A program made the translations under genes and the position numbers. The notes under the pieces are model-generated. The model made no database searches. It saw nothing but the letters and a program-made list of their open reading frames with translations, and was not told the origin of the DNA. DNA of 64,000 nt from NCBI RefSeq assembly GCF_013423485.1, contig NZ_JABFFR010000047.1, positions 1 through 64,000 of the forward strand. The letters run 5' to 3'. Shown one piece after another: positions 40,849-49,035 of the stretch (positions within the stretch are counted from its first letter, which is position 1; each line of letters begins with the position of its first letter). Source of the DNA: Azospirillum oleiclasticum (GTDB lineage Bacteria > Pseudomonadota > Alphaproteobacteria > Azospirillales > Azospirillaceae).

Positions 40849-41481
40849 GTGGATGCTTTCGTCAGCGCGCTGGTGGTGTTCTTCGTGGTGGTCGATCCGG
40901 TCGGGCTCGTGCCGCTCTTCATCGGCCTCACCCAGGGTTTCGACGCGCGCCGCAAGCGGGTGATCGGCCTGCGCGGGGCGGCCACGGGCTTCGCGGTCAT
41001 CCTGTTCTTCGCCTATTTCGGCGAGGTCGTGCTGAAGGCGCTGTCCATCACCATGCCGGCCTTCCGCATCGCCGGCGGGGCGCTGCTGTTCTGGATCGCC
41101 TTCGAGATGCTGTTCGCCAAGCGGGCCGAGCGAAAGGAGCGGGCGGCCGACGAGGCGCGCACCGACGACGAGGCGCACGACCTCGCCGTCTTCCCCCTGG
41201 CCGTCCCGCTGATCGCCGGGCCGGGCGCCATCACCTCCACCCTGCTGCTGATGGACCGCTACGGCGCCACCCTGGCCGGGCAGGGCGTCGTGCTGGGTGC
41301 CGCGGCCGTGGTGATCGGCGGCAGCGCCCTGCTGTTCCTGGTGGCCGACACGGTGCGCCGCCTGCTCGGCCGCACCGTCATCCACACGGTCAGCCGGGTG
41401 CTGGGCATCGTGCTGGCGGCCCTGGCGGCGCAGACGATCCTGTCGGGCATCACCGCGGTGTACCCGCCGGGCGTGCCATAG
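40849..41481 (+). CDS. MarC family membrane protein
   Basis: 210-residue inner-membrane protein with six hydrophobic helices, matching MarC/UPF0056: FFVVVDPVGLVPLFIGLT at the N-terminus, RIAGGALLFWIAFEMLF, FPLAVPLIAGPGAITSTLLL and GRVLGIVLAALAAQ-like sequence near the end. The GTG start at 40849 follows GGGAGAG. Despite the name, these proteins are not proven antibiotic-resistance factors. Its 3' end faces the tail island across 100 bp. Confidence 0.9.
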   Translation: MDAFVSALVVFFVVVDPVGLVPLFIGLTQGFDARRKRVIGLRGAATGFAVILFFAYFGEVVLKALSITMPAFRIAGGALLFWIAFEMLFAKRAERKERAADEARTDDEAHDLAVFPLAVPLIAGPGAITSTLLLMDRYGATLAGQGVVLGAAAVVIGGSALLFLVADTVRRLLGRTVIHTVSRVLGIVLAALAAQTILSGITAVYPPGVP

Positions 41482-41581
41482 GGCGTTGCGGTCGAATCGG
41501 TCAACCCTTCGCCGTTTTCGGCCGCACGAGTGGGCCAGACATCGGCGAGCCCAACGTATCGACACCGATTCCGGCGATGCC

Positions 41582-42385
41582 CTAACGTGCAGTCATGATG
41601 GCCCAGGGGGTATGTTCTCGTCGTGCTTCCCACAAGATCATGAACTGATCCAACTCGCTCAAATGAGTCAATCCTGGTGGCACCGAAAGCTGCCGGTGTT
41701 GATTGTCGACAATCACGACATCGTGCGTCCGTGAAAATCGCGAACGAATTATATCAGTGGCATCCTTGCATTGTCCGCTGTGGATTTCGACGATGAGGTC
41801 CATGCGCTCCAGTGCCGGGAACTGTTCTGGATTCAACAAATCGATTTCTGCACCTTCAATATCGCAGAATATCAACGAACGCTGGCCTGCAAAATCTTCA
41901 AACATGCGTCCATCGAAGCGGTCTTTGATTGTGACACGGTCCTGGACAGAATTCAGATGCGCCATCTCCTTGCAAAAATGCTGCGCCCTCGGATCGATGT
42001 CATAGGCGTGGATCGATGCGGTCGGTAGGCGTCGAGCGAATCCGATCGAGTAGTATCCTTCCGCGCTTCCGATGTTGACGACGGCTTCATATTCTTTTCC
42101 ACAAGCCCGCTCGATGTACGGATGCAGCGTGGATTCATAGGAACCGAACAGCTTTGGCAAGAAACAGCCATCAGAAACATCTTTCAATAGCTGCATCCCC
42201 TGGAACGGGCCGAGCTGCACCTTGAACTGATAATGATTGACAAAAAATTCCTTCAAAATCGCAAGCCGATAGGCTGCGCCGAGCAACAGGACGTCATAGG
42301 AACGGTTGAAATGGGGAGAATCGCTATCGATCAACTGACGCAACTTTGCGTCCACTTGTTGTCGCAATGGATCCTGGACCTGCAT
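41582..42385 (-). CDS. FkbM-like SAM-dependent methyltransferase, low GC
   Basis: 267-residue protein. The ATG at 42385 is preferred because AAGGA lies eight bases upstream; the ATG at 42394 has its AAGG directly adjacent. The SAM-binding motif VVNIGSAEGYYSIGFARR (about residues 105-122), an acidic second strand (IHAYDIDP) and FCDIEGAEIDLLNPEQF are FkbM-type. GC content is visibly lower than in the flanking housekeeping genes, suggesting transfer. It is the last gene of the leftward tail cluster, 65 bp after the DUF4376 gene, so it may be cargo or modify a tail or surface component. The substrate is unknown. Confidence 0.75.
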   Translation of the reverse strand: MQVQDPLRQQVDAKLRQLIDSDSPHFNRSYDVLLLGAAYRLAILKEFFVNHYQFKVQLGPFQGMQLLKDVSDGCFLPKLFGSYESTLHPYIERACGKEYEAVVNIGSAEGYYSIGFARRLPTASIHAYDIDPRAQHFCKEMAHLNSVQDRVTIKDRFDGRMFEDFAGQRSLIFCDIEGAEIDLLNPEQFPALERMDLIVEIHSGQCKDATDIIRSRFSRTHDVVIVDNQHRQLSVPPGLTHLSELDQFMILWEARREHTPWAIMTAR

Positions 42386-42450
42386 CAGATGCATCCTTGG
42401 GTGGAAGTTGCGCCATTGTAGCCTATTGCCATAGCGGCGCGCAAAGTGTC

Positions 42451-43047
42451 TTAAAGGGGCCACCCCGCGGTTACGTCGATCCCGAGAATATCGGCCATGG
42501 TTCCGGCTGCCTCGATCTGCGCTCGCAAATCGAGTTCGCGGTCGAAGCATGCTTGTACGTGTGCGCTGAGCGCGTCAGCCAAGGCAATCACCTGCGTACT
42601 TGTAAGTTCTACCTCGCAGTTCGGTTGCTTCCATCGATGTATCATAGCAGGTTTCTTTTCTGCCGTGCGGTACATACAATTCAGCAATAGCTTGGCTCGA
42701 TCATCAGTCGCAACAAGTAGGCCGTCAACTTCAATTCCTGCACACTCACGCTGCCATCGCACCCTCGCTAGCTCGGCCAATTTTGCTGCTTTCACCGCTT
42801 CCAGTGGCCACGGCGATATCGTCCAGGTAACGCGCCACACACCATCGATCAGCGCAGGAGGATTCGGCGTAACCTGCGTCATGACCTCAATTGGTGCTGG
42901 GTCCACGATCACCCGGGCAAGTCCGTATGTTGCGAGGGTTTTGTCATCGATAGCGCTAGGGTCGTCGGACCAGGAGGTATTAGGGAACCGCTGGCGCAGG
43001 TCAGCCATATTCAATGGGTAGTCGCCAGTCACTATATTGATAAACAT
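42451..43047 (-). CDS. Phage tail-fibre-associated DUF4376 protein
   Basis: 198-residue protein. The C-terminal part matches DUF4376 (ELARVRWQRECAGIEVDGLL, VATDDRAKLLLN, ALSAHVQACFDRELDLRAQI), a domain found in tail-fibre assembly and baseplate-distal proteins. The N-terminal part (FINIVTGDYPLNMADLRQRF) resembles small phage tail-assembly proteins. It lies 12 bp after the large fibre gene and may assist fibre folding, as Tfa-type chaperones do (inferred). Confidence 0.75.
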   Translation of the reverse strand: MFINIVTGDYPLNMADLRQRFPNTSWSDDPSAIDDKTLATYGLARVIVDPAPIEVMTQVTPNPPALIDGVWRVTWTISPWPLEAVKAAKLAELARVRWQRECAGIEVDGLLVATDDRAKLLLNCMYRTAEKKPAMIHRWKQPNCEVELTSTQVIALADALSAHVQACFDRELDLRAQIEAAGTMADILGIDVTAGWPL

Positions 43048-43059
43048 GCCAAATCCCCT

Positions 43060-46000
43060 TCATGTCCAGAATCGGATAAGAACCCGACCATTTGTGCCAA
43101 GCGCGTTATTTGGGCCATTCCCGCCACTACCGGCTCCATCGCGATCAGGGTCTGTGGCATTTCCAGGAACAGCACTATCTCCCACCAATGTGATGCGGTT
43201 GGAGGCCGTCAGTGTCGGGTGGACGTAGCCAGATCCGCCTGCTCCTCCATATGGTGGTTGCCCCTGAGTGTTGCCGCCAGATGCCCCGCCCCAATAGCCT
43301 CCACCGCCGCCGCCCCCACCGGGAGTGATGTTCGGGCCGCCGCCACCATTACCGTCACTTGCATTAATGTGATCACCGTCACCCGACCACGCTGTACCAC
43401 CGCCTGCCGGTCCGCCACCGCTCGCCGTCCCCGATCCATTTGCCTGCGCATTGGAGCCTCCGCCGGCACCACCCCGATCATTGCCGGCACCGCCACCACC
43501 TCCAGCAGCAGCGATCAAGGTACCATTCAGGAAAATTTCCGAACGTGCCCCGCCCCCGCCGCACCCGCGTCCTCCGCTTCCCCTGCCGCCGTCGCCGAGT
43601 CCCGAGCCTGACAATCCGGCATCCGTTCCCAGTGCACATCCCCCAGCTGCGTAGGTCAGCACGTCGCCAGGAGCGAGGGTAGTTTCGGCGTAAGTGTAGC
43701 CTCCAGCACCGCCAGCGACACCGAAACGAGCAGCACCACCACCACCCCACATCTTAATTTTTGCAATGCACGCGTGCATCACTGTAAAACTTTGAGTGGC
43801 GTTTGTTGTCGAGTTGATTGTCCATCCTGTTTGCGAAGTAGAGCCAAATTGTGGTATGCCGCTCCTCCAGTATAGTCCTCCAGACCAAACATTTTCTCCT
43901 TGCTGCCTTATAAACACGAACTTTGTAATCATGTTTGGGGTCGAGTTGAGAGACGGCGCGGTTCCGCCGTCCCATTCAATGCTCTCTCCAGAGGACGTTG
44001 CCCACGCGACGATTCGATTTCCCTCGGCGTCCATTTTCAGATCGATAACAAGCGTCAAAACCTGATTCTCTGCAAGAACAACTGAAGGGAGTGTCAAAGT
44101 CGTACTTGTATTAACGGTGTAACGTTGAATAGATCGATTAGTTAGAGTAGTTGCAGCGCCTGTCTCAATACGTGAAGTGGTGGTTTGATAAGCGGGCCCG
44201 TCGATATTTATAGAGGTTACAATGACAGAGCCTGTAAAAACATGTTGACCCGCAAAATATTCAAGAGTTCCGCCGCTCATTATTCCATTGCCACCGGATG
44301 CCAGTATACGGGCGTCGAAATCAGTAGGGGTCGTTCCGGAATGAAAATCGATGTGGGGCGTGCTTGCATTGCCGTCTGTTCGTCCAATCTCAACAGCGCA
44401 ATTGGAAGGGCCATTCAACGTAAGGCTGCTTCCGCCGTTGATTACAAGAGGATCGGCCGGGTTGAAATTCCCGCTGTGCCAGACCGGGTTGCCGTTGACC
44501 TTCAGCGCCCCGGCACCGGCGGTGACGCTCGTGCCATCGCTGAACTTTATGGACGCATCACTCAGGGGCAGGACCAAATGGCCATTCTGGTCGAAGGTCG
44601 CCGACACCGAGTGCCGCACGCCGCTCTTGTGGGTGACGACGTCGACCACGTCGTCGGCGCCGTTCTGGCGGAAGCGGAGGTGGGCGCCGCCGCTCGCGCC
44701 GACCTCGATGTTGCCGAAGCGCGTCGTGCCGACAAGGGCGTTGGCGGTGACCACGAGGTTCCTGTTGGGATCGATGCGCAGCGCTTCCGTCTCGGCACCG
44801 GCGGCGTAGCGGAGGATCTGGAGGAACCCCCCGTTGGCGTTCGGCGTGAGGCGGTAACCGTCCGCGGCGTTCGACTGCTCCAGATGCAGGGCCGCGGCGG
44901 TCGGGGTCGTGGCCTTCACCGACATCATGGCACCGGAGAACGCGAAACCGGCGCTGGTGAGATCGATGGACTGGTCATAGCCGGTGATGGTGATTCCGGC
45001 TGTCCCCGTGCCCACCCGGCGCAGATGGAAACCATCCGCGTTGACCATGAACATCGACGCGGGTGCGTCCGCGATGCGCGTGTCGCCGACGGTGCCCTTG
45101 TGCTCGATGTTGTAGGTCAGGCGACCGCCATTCAGCCCGTTTCCGGGCCAACCCTGAAGCACCGTGTGGTCGCCCAGCCGGATGTGCTGGTGATTTCCCT
45201 TGAGCCAGATCGTGGGGGTACCGAACTCGCCCCAGGTGAAGGAGGCCGTGCCGGTGTAGGTGTTCTGCGCGGCGAGCTGGGGCAGGGCGGACAACTGCAC
45301 GCCATCGAGCAGATCGGCATCCAACCCCGAGCCTGAGCCGTCATTGCCCGCGTGCCAGACGGTGTTGTTCTTGTAGGTCAGGCGGTTCAGGTCTACGGAG
45401 AGCGTCGTCGTCCAGACGATCGGGTCTCCCGCGTTCTTGCCGACACCCGATGCCGAGCGGTGGAAGAGGCTTCCCCCGTTGCCGTCGCCCGTGACATGCA
45501 GGGTGAGCGCCGAGGCATCCTCGCCGGGGGTCGCGAAGGTGGGCGAGGTTCCGCCGGCCGTCCCCCAATACCAGTGCGAGCGACCGGTTCCATCCTGTTG
45601 CATCCACGACGCCGGCCCCGCCGGCGTGCTTCGCGAGAGGCCCGCGTTGGCGTTGATCGTCTGGTGGAAGGTGGTGGCGCCGGAGAACGTATTGGCGCCG
45701 GAGAAGCTGTTCGCTCCGGTGAAGCTGTTGTTGTCGGCAAGACCGGACTTCTGGCCGAGTGCCGTCGTCATGGTCGTGGCGAAGGAGGGGTCGTTCCCCA
45801 ACGCCGCGGCCAGTTCGTTGAGCGTGTCCAGGGTTGCGGGCGCGCTGGACACCAGCGCCGCCACCTCGCCGCGGACGAAGGCCGTGGTCGCGATCTGGGC
45901 GGTGTTCGTGCCGGCCGCCGCGGTCGGCGCCGAGGGGGTGCCGGTCAGGGCCGGCGACGCCAGCGGGGCGGCTGCCAGCACCGTTCGCGCTGCCGCGGCG

Positions 46001-48348
46001 TCCGCTGCGGTGATCACGCCGACCATCGGCGCCGCCAGCGCCGACGGCGCGCCGGAGCCCGCGGCCGTGCGCCCGATGACCGTGTTCGGCGCCACGTCGG
46101 CCATGGTGATGCTGCGGTTCGCGGCAAGCGAGCCGCCGCCGGTCAGCAGGCCGGTGCCGGTGACCGTCGTGCTGGTGGCGGCCTTCTGGGCGAGTGCGGC
46201 ATCCACCTCGGACTTGGTCCAGGCGTCGGTGATTCCGAAGCCGGCCAGGGTCGTCGGGTTGCTGCCGGCGGTCACCCGGCCATAGGCGTCCACCACCACC
46301 TGCTTGTAGCCGCCGGGAGTCACGCCCGTCGCCGTCAGCTCGAACTCGTACTCGTTGTCGAGCGCGGTGATTCCGATGCTGGCGGAGGCACCGGCCTTCG
46401 GAAACTTGACCGGGTTGATGATCGACAGCGTCTTGGTGATGTTGTTGAACCCGAACAGGAGCCGGGTTCCGGCCAGTTCCAGCCGGTCGCTCGGATTGCT
46501 GGCGGCGACGTAGTTGGCGCCCTGGGAAAAGACGCCCCAGGTGTTGCCGCCGACGATGGTGGCGGCCTGGTCGGCGAAGCTCTCGGCGGCGCCGGCCCAG
46601 TGGCGGGAGGAGAATTTCCCGGGCTCGACCTCGGTGTTGGGCTGCGCCTCGGCCCATTGCTGGGCCTTGTTGATGATCGCGCCCACATTGGCGGCGGTCG
46701 CCGACGCGGCGTCGCGCGCGATCTCGGCCCCGGTCTTGGCGTCCAGTGCCGCTTCCCGGTGGTCGGCGGCGGTCTGGGCGGCGGCGGCGGCGGACTGGGC
46801 GCTGGTGGAGGCGTTGGCGCTGGCGTCGGTCGCGTTGCTTGCGGCGGCGCTCGCAGCGGTCGCGGCGTTGGATGCGGTATCGGCGGCGCCGGTCGCGACC
46901 GTCGCCTTGTTCGTCGCGGCCTGCAGCGCCGCCGCCGCACCCTCGGCCGCGGTCTCCGCCGCGATCTCGGCCTGCTGGGCCCCCGCCCGCGCCGTATCGG
47001 AGCTCAGCGCGGCGGCGCTGGCGGCGGAGGAGGCTGCGCTGGCTTCGGCCGCCTTGTCCGTCGCCACACCGGCCCCCTCCGCCGCCGACGCCGCCGAGCC
47101 GGCAGCGGCGTCGGCCTTCTGGCCGGCGGTGGTCGCGGCGCCGGTGGCCGTCGTGGCGGCGTCGGCGGCGTCGGTCGCGTGCTTCCTGGCGCTGTAACCC
47201 GCCCCTTCTACCGGCCCGTCCATCCGCTCGGCCCATTGCTGTGCCTTGTCGCGCGCAGCCGAGGCGTCCGCCGCCCTGGTGGTGGCCGTGGCGGCGGCTG
47301 TGGTGGCCTCGCCGGCCTTCGTGGTCGCGGTGGACGCGGCGCTCTCGGCGGCGACCTTGGCGGCGTTGGTGAGCGTCTTGTCGGCGTCGATGCCGGCCCG
47401 CGCGGCCTGGGCCGCGGCGCGCTCGGCGACCGTCTGGTCGCGGATGGTCTCGGTCGCGGCCTTGGCCTGAGCCGCTTGGCCGGCCTGCGCCGTGGCGTCG
47501 GCGGCGGCGGCCTCGGCCCCGGTCCGTGCCGTTTGTGCCGCGGTGCTGGCGGCAGCGGCCTGGTCGCGGGCGCTCGCGGCGGCGGCGGCTGCGGCCTCCG
47601 CCCGCTCGGCCTCGTCGGTGATGGTGCCGACGATGGTGGCCGCCTGTTCCGCGTGGTGGCGCGCCGAATACTCATCATCGACCACGGGGCCGTCGGTCTT
47701 GGTGGCCCACGCCCGGGCCTCGTCGCGGAACGCGGCGGCGGCGATCACCGCCTCGCCGATCTGTGGTCCCGGACGCCACGCACCGTCGTCGAAGATGTAA
47801 TCGACATAGGCCTCGTCGCGGACATAGACCCGCCATCCCTCGCGCGGTTCGATGAACTTCCAGACGTCGTTGTCCCACACGGCGATCCGGTTCGTCTGGC
47901 CGGCCCAGATCCCGGTGGCGCCGGCCGGGACGATGTAATTGACCCGTTCGGAGGGTGTCGCCGGCGGCGCCGTGGCAACGCGGCTCTCGATCACGTTCAG
48001 GCCGGTGTCCTGCTCCACGATGGCCTGTTCGATGCGCAGCACCGCCTGTTTCCACAGCTCGGCGGTGTCGATGTCGCCGTAGCCCGGATAGGGGATGTTG
48101 TAATAGGGGGTGAAGTCCCGGTTGATGACGTAGGCCTGGGCCACGGCCGTGGCGCCGGCGTAGGGTGCGGACAGCGTCAGCTGCGTGTCGCTGTCCACCG
48201 CGGCGACGGTGTAGGTCACACCGGACTGGCGCAGGGAGAAGGTGTGGCCGGGCAGCACCGGGCGGTCGGTCTTCCAACCCGTGCCGCTGCCGGTGACGGT
48301 CGTGGCGCCCTGGGTGACGGTGACGCTGCCTACGCGATATTGGGACAT
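43060..48348 (-). CDS. Large phage-type tail fibre protein with Gly-rich C-terminus
   Basis: 1762 residues, ATG at 48348. Beta-rich N-terminus (about 1-110), then a DUF2793-like part (about 110-195, REGWRVYVRDEAYVDYIFDD), a very long Ala-rich coiled-coil region (about 215-560), and repeated fibre motifs (TAFVRGEVAALV, LDTLNELAAALGNDPSF, VWHAGN, VWHSGNF). A glycine-rich tip (runs such as GGGGGGGGYWGGASGG) ends in GRVLIRFWT. The Gly-rich tip resembles receptor-binding adhesins of some phage fibres. The part encoded at about 43750-44480 is markedly AT-richer than the rest, suggesting exchange of the distal module. Confidence 0.85.
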   Translation of the reverse strand: MSQYRVGSVTVTQGATTVTGSGTGWKTDRPVLPGHTFSLRQSGVTYTVAAVDSDTQLTLSAPYAGATAVAQAYVINRDFTPYYNIPYPGYGDIDTAELWKQAVLRIEQAIVEQDTGLNVIESRVATAPPATPSERVNYIVPAGATGIWAGQTNRIAVWDNDVWKFIEPREGWRVYVRDEAYVDYIFDDGAWRPGPQIGEAVIAAAAFRDEARAWATKTDGPVVDDEYSARHHAEQAATIVGTITDEAERAEAAAAAAASARDQAAAASTAAQTARTGAEAAAADATAQAGQAAQAKAATETIRDQTVAERAAAQAARAGIDADKTLTNAAKVAAESAASTATTKAGEATTAAATATTRAADASAARDKAQQWAERMDGPVEGAGYSARKHATDAADAATTATGAATTAGQKADAAAGSAASAAEGAGVATDKAAEASAASSAASAAALSSDTARAGAQQAEIAAETAAEGAAAALQAATNKATVATGAADTASNAATAASAAASNATDASANASTSAQSAAAAAQTAADHREAALDAKTGAEIARDAASATAANVGAIINKAQQWAEAQPNTEVEPGKFSSRHWAGAAESFADQAATIVGGNTWGVFSQGANYVAASNPSDRLELAGTRLLFGFNNITKTLSIINPVKFPKAGASASIGITALDNEYEFELTATGVTPGGYKQVVVDAYGRVTAGSNPTTLAGFGITDAWTKSEVDAALAQKAATSTTVTGTGLLTGGGSLAANRSITMADVAPNTVIGRTAAGSGAPSALAAPMVGVITAADAAAARTVLAAAPLASPALTGTPSAPTAAAGTNTAQIATTAFVRGEVAALVSSAPATLDTLNELAAALGNDPSFATTMTTALGQKSGLADNNSFTGANSFSGANTFSGATTFHQTINANAGLSRSTPAGPASWMQQDGTGRSHWYWGTAGGTSPTFATPGEDASALTLHVTGDGNGGSLFHRSASGVGKNAGDPIVWTTTLSVDLNRLTYKNNTVWHAGNDGSGSGLDADLLDGVQLSALPQLAAQNTYTGTASFTWGEFGTPTIWLKGNHQHIRLGDHTVLQGWPGNGLNGGRLTYNIEHKGTVGDTRIADAPASMFMVNADGFHLRRVGTGTAGITITGYDQSIDLTSAGFAFSGAMMSVKATTPTAAALHLEQSNAADGYRLTPNANGGFLQILRYAAGAETEALRIDPNRNLVVTANALVGTTRFGNIEVGASGGAHLRFRQNGADDVVDVVTHKSGVRHSVSATFDQNGHLVLPLSDASIKFSDGTSVTAGAGALKVNGNPVWHSGNFNPADPLVINGGSSLTLNGPSNCAVEIGRTDGNASTPHIDFHSGTTPTDFDARILASGGNGIMSGGTLEYFAGQHVFTGSVIVTSINIDGPAYQTTTSRIETGAATTLTNRSIQRYTVNTSTTLTLPSVVLAENQVLTLVIDLKMDAEGNRIVAWATSSGESIEWDGGTAPSLNSTPNMITKFVFIRQQGENVWSGGLYWRSGIPQFGSTSQTGWTINSTTNATQSFTVMHACIAKIKMWGGGGAARFGVAGGAGGYTYAETTLAPGDVLTYAAGGCALGTDAGLSGSGLGDGGRGSGGRGCGGGGARSEIFLNGTLIAAAGGGGGAGNDRGGAGGGSNAQANGSGTASGGGPAGGGTAWSGDGDHINASDGNGGGGPNITPGGGGGGGGYWGGASGGNTQGQPPYGGAGGSGYVHPTLTASNRITLVGDSAVPGNATDPDRDGAGSGGNGPNNALGTNGRVLIRFWT

Positions 48349-48373
48349 CACAGGCTCTTCGGTCTGGAGTTGG

Positions 48374-48568
48374 TCACACCGGGTCGGGCCAGGGCAGCTC
48401 CGCCCTGATCCGGTCGAAATCCGCGTTCATCGCCGTCAGCTTCTCCGGCCGCCCGTTGGCGTGGTCCTGGATCGCCTCGGCCTGGGCGTGCAGCGGCCAC
48501 AGCTTCAGGTACCGCTGGCGCCGCAGGGCGGCGACCTGCTCGCGGGACAGGGTCAGGGCGATGCGCAC
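48374..48568 (-). CDS. Small tail-cluster protein (64 aa)
   Basis: Basic helical protein starting at a GTG (VRIALTLSREQVAALRRQRY) with GAGGAG upstream, overlapping the end of the preceding gene by 16 bp. Similar small proteins sit between J-like and fibre genes in alphaproteobacterial prophages. No function is recognised. Confidence 0.65.
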   Translation of the reverse strand: MRIALTLSREQVAALRRQRYLKLWPLHAQAEAIQDHANGRPEKLTAMNADFDRIRAELPWPDPV

Positions 48569-49035
48569 GTCACGGTCTCCTCGAACGGCAGATGGGGGAA
48601 CTGGTCGATGACGACGCGGTAGGCACCGGGATAGGCACCGACCAGCTCCAGCCGGCCACCCTCGACGATGTGCGCCGTGCCGTTGATGGTGACGGTGCAG
48701 GGATCGGGAAGCAGGATGGTCGCCACGTCCTGGCCGTCGGCGAGGATCGTCGTCTTGTCGAAGCCTGGCAGGGCGGGGCGCGGGCGCACGACGGCGAAGC
48801 CGCCGGACAGGTCGACGTAATCGGCGTTGATATCGGCCGTCAGGCCGTCCAGGCGTTCGCAGCCCGCCACGGCTTGATGGTCGAGTTCCACCGGCGAACA
48901 ATGCCCGGTCTGCACGACGCGGCCGGTGGCCGGGTCGTAGTGGATAAAGGGGACGTGTCCGAGCTCGCCCATCTTCTCTTGGTAGGTGGGTCGCTCGGTC
49001 GTAAGGGTCGTGCGGGTGACGAAGTCGGGCCTCAT
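48553..49035 (-). CDS. Tail-cluster protein (160 aa), probable tail tip accessory
   Basis: Starts MRPDFVTRTT at 49035, overlapping the J-like gene stop by four bases. It contains GHVPFIHYDPATGRVVQTGH near the N-terminus and a beta-rich C-terminal part (VTINGTAHIVEGGRLELVGA) that looks like a small carbohydrate- or fibre-associated domain. No precise family was assigned; the position between the tip protein and the fibre suggests a structural role. Confidence 0.65.
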   Translation of the reverse strand: MRPDFVTRTTLTTERPTYQEKMGELGHVPFIHYDPATGRVVQTGHCSPVELDHQAVAGCERLDGLTADINADYVDLSGGFAVVRPRPALPGFDKTTILADGQDVATILLPDPCTVTINGTAHIVEGGRLELVGAYPGAYRVVIDQFPHLPFEETVTCASP

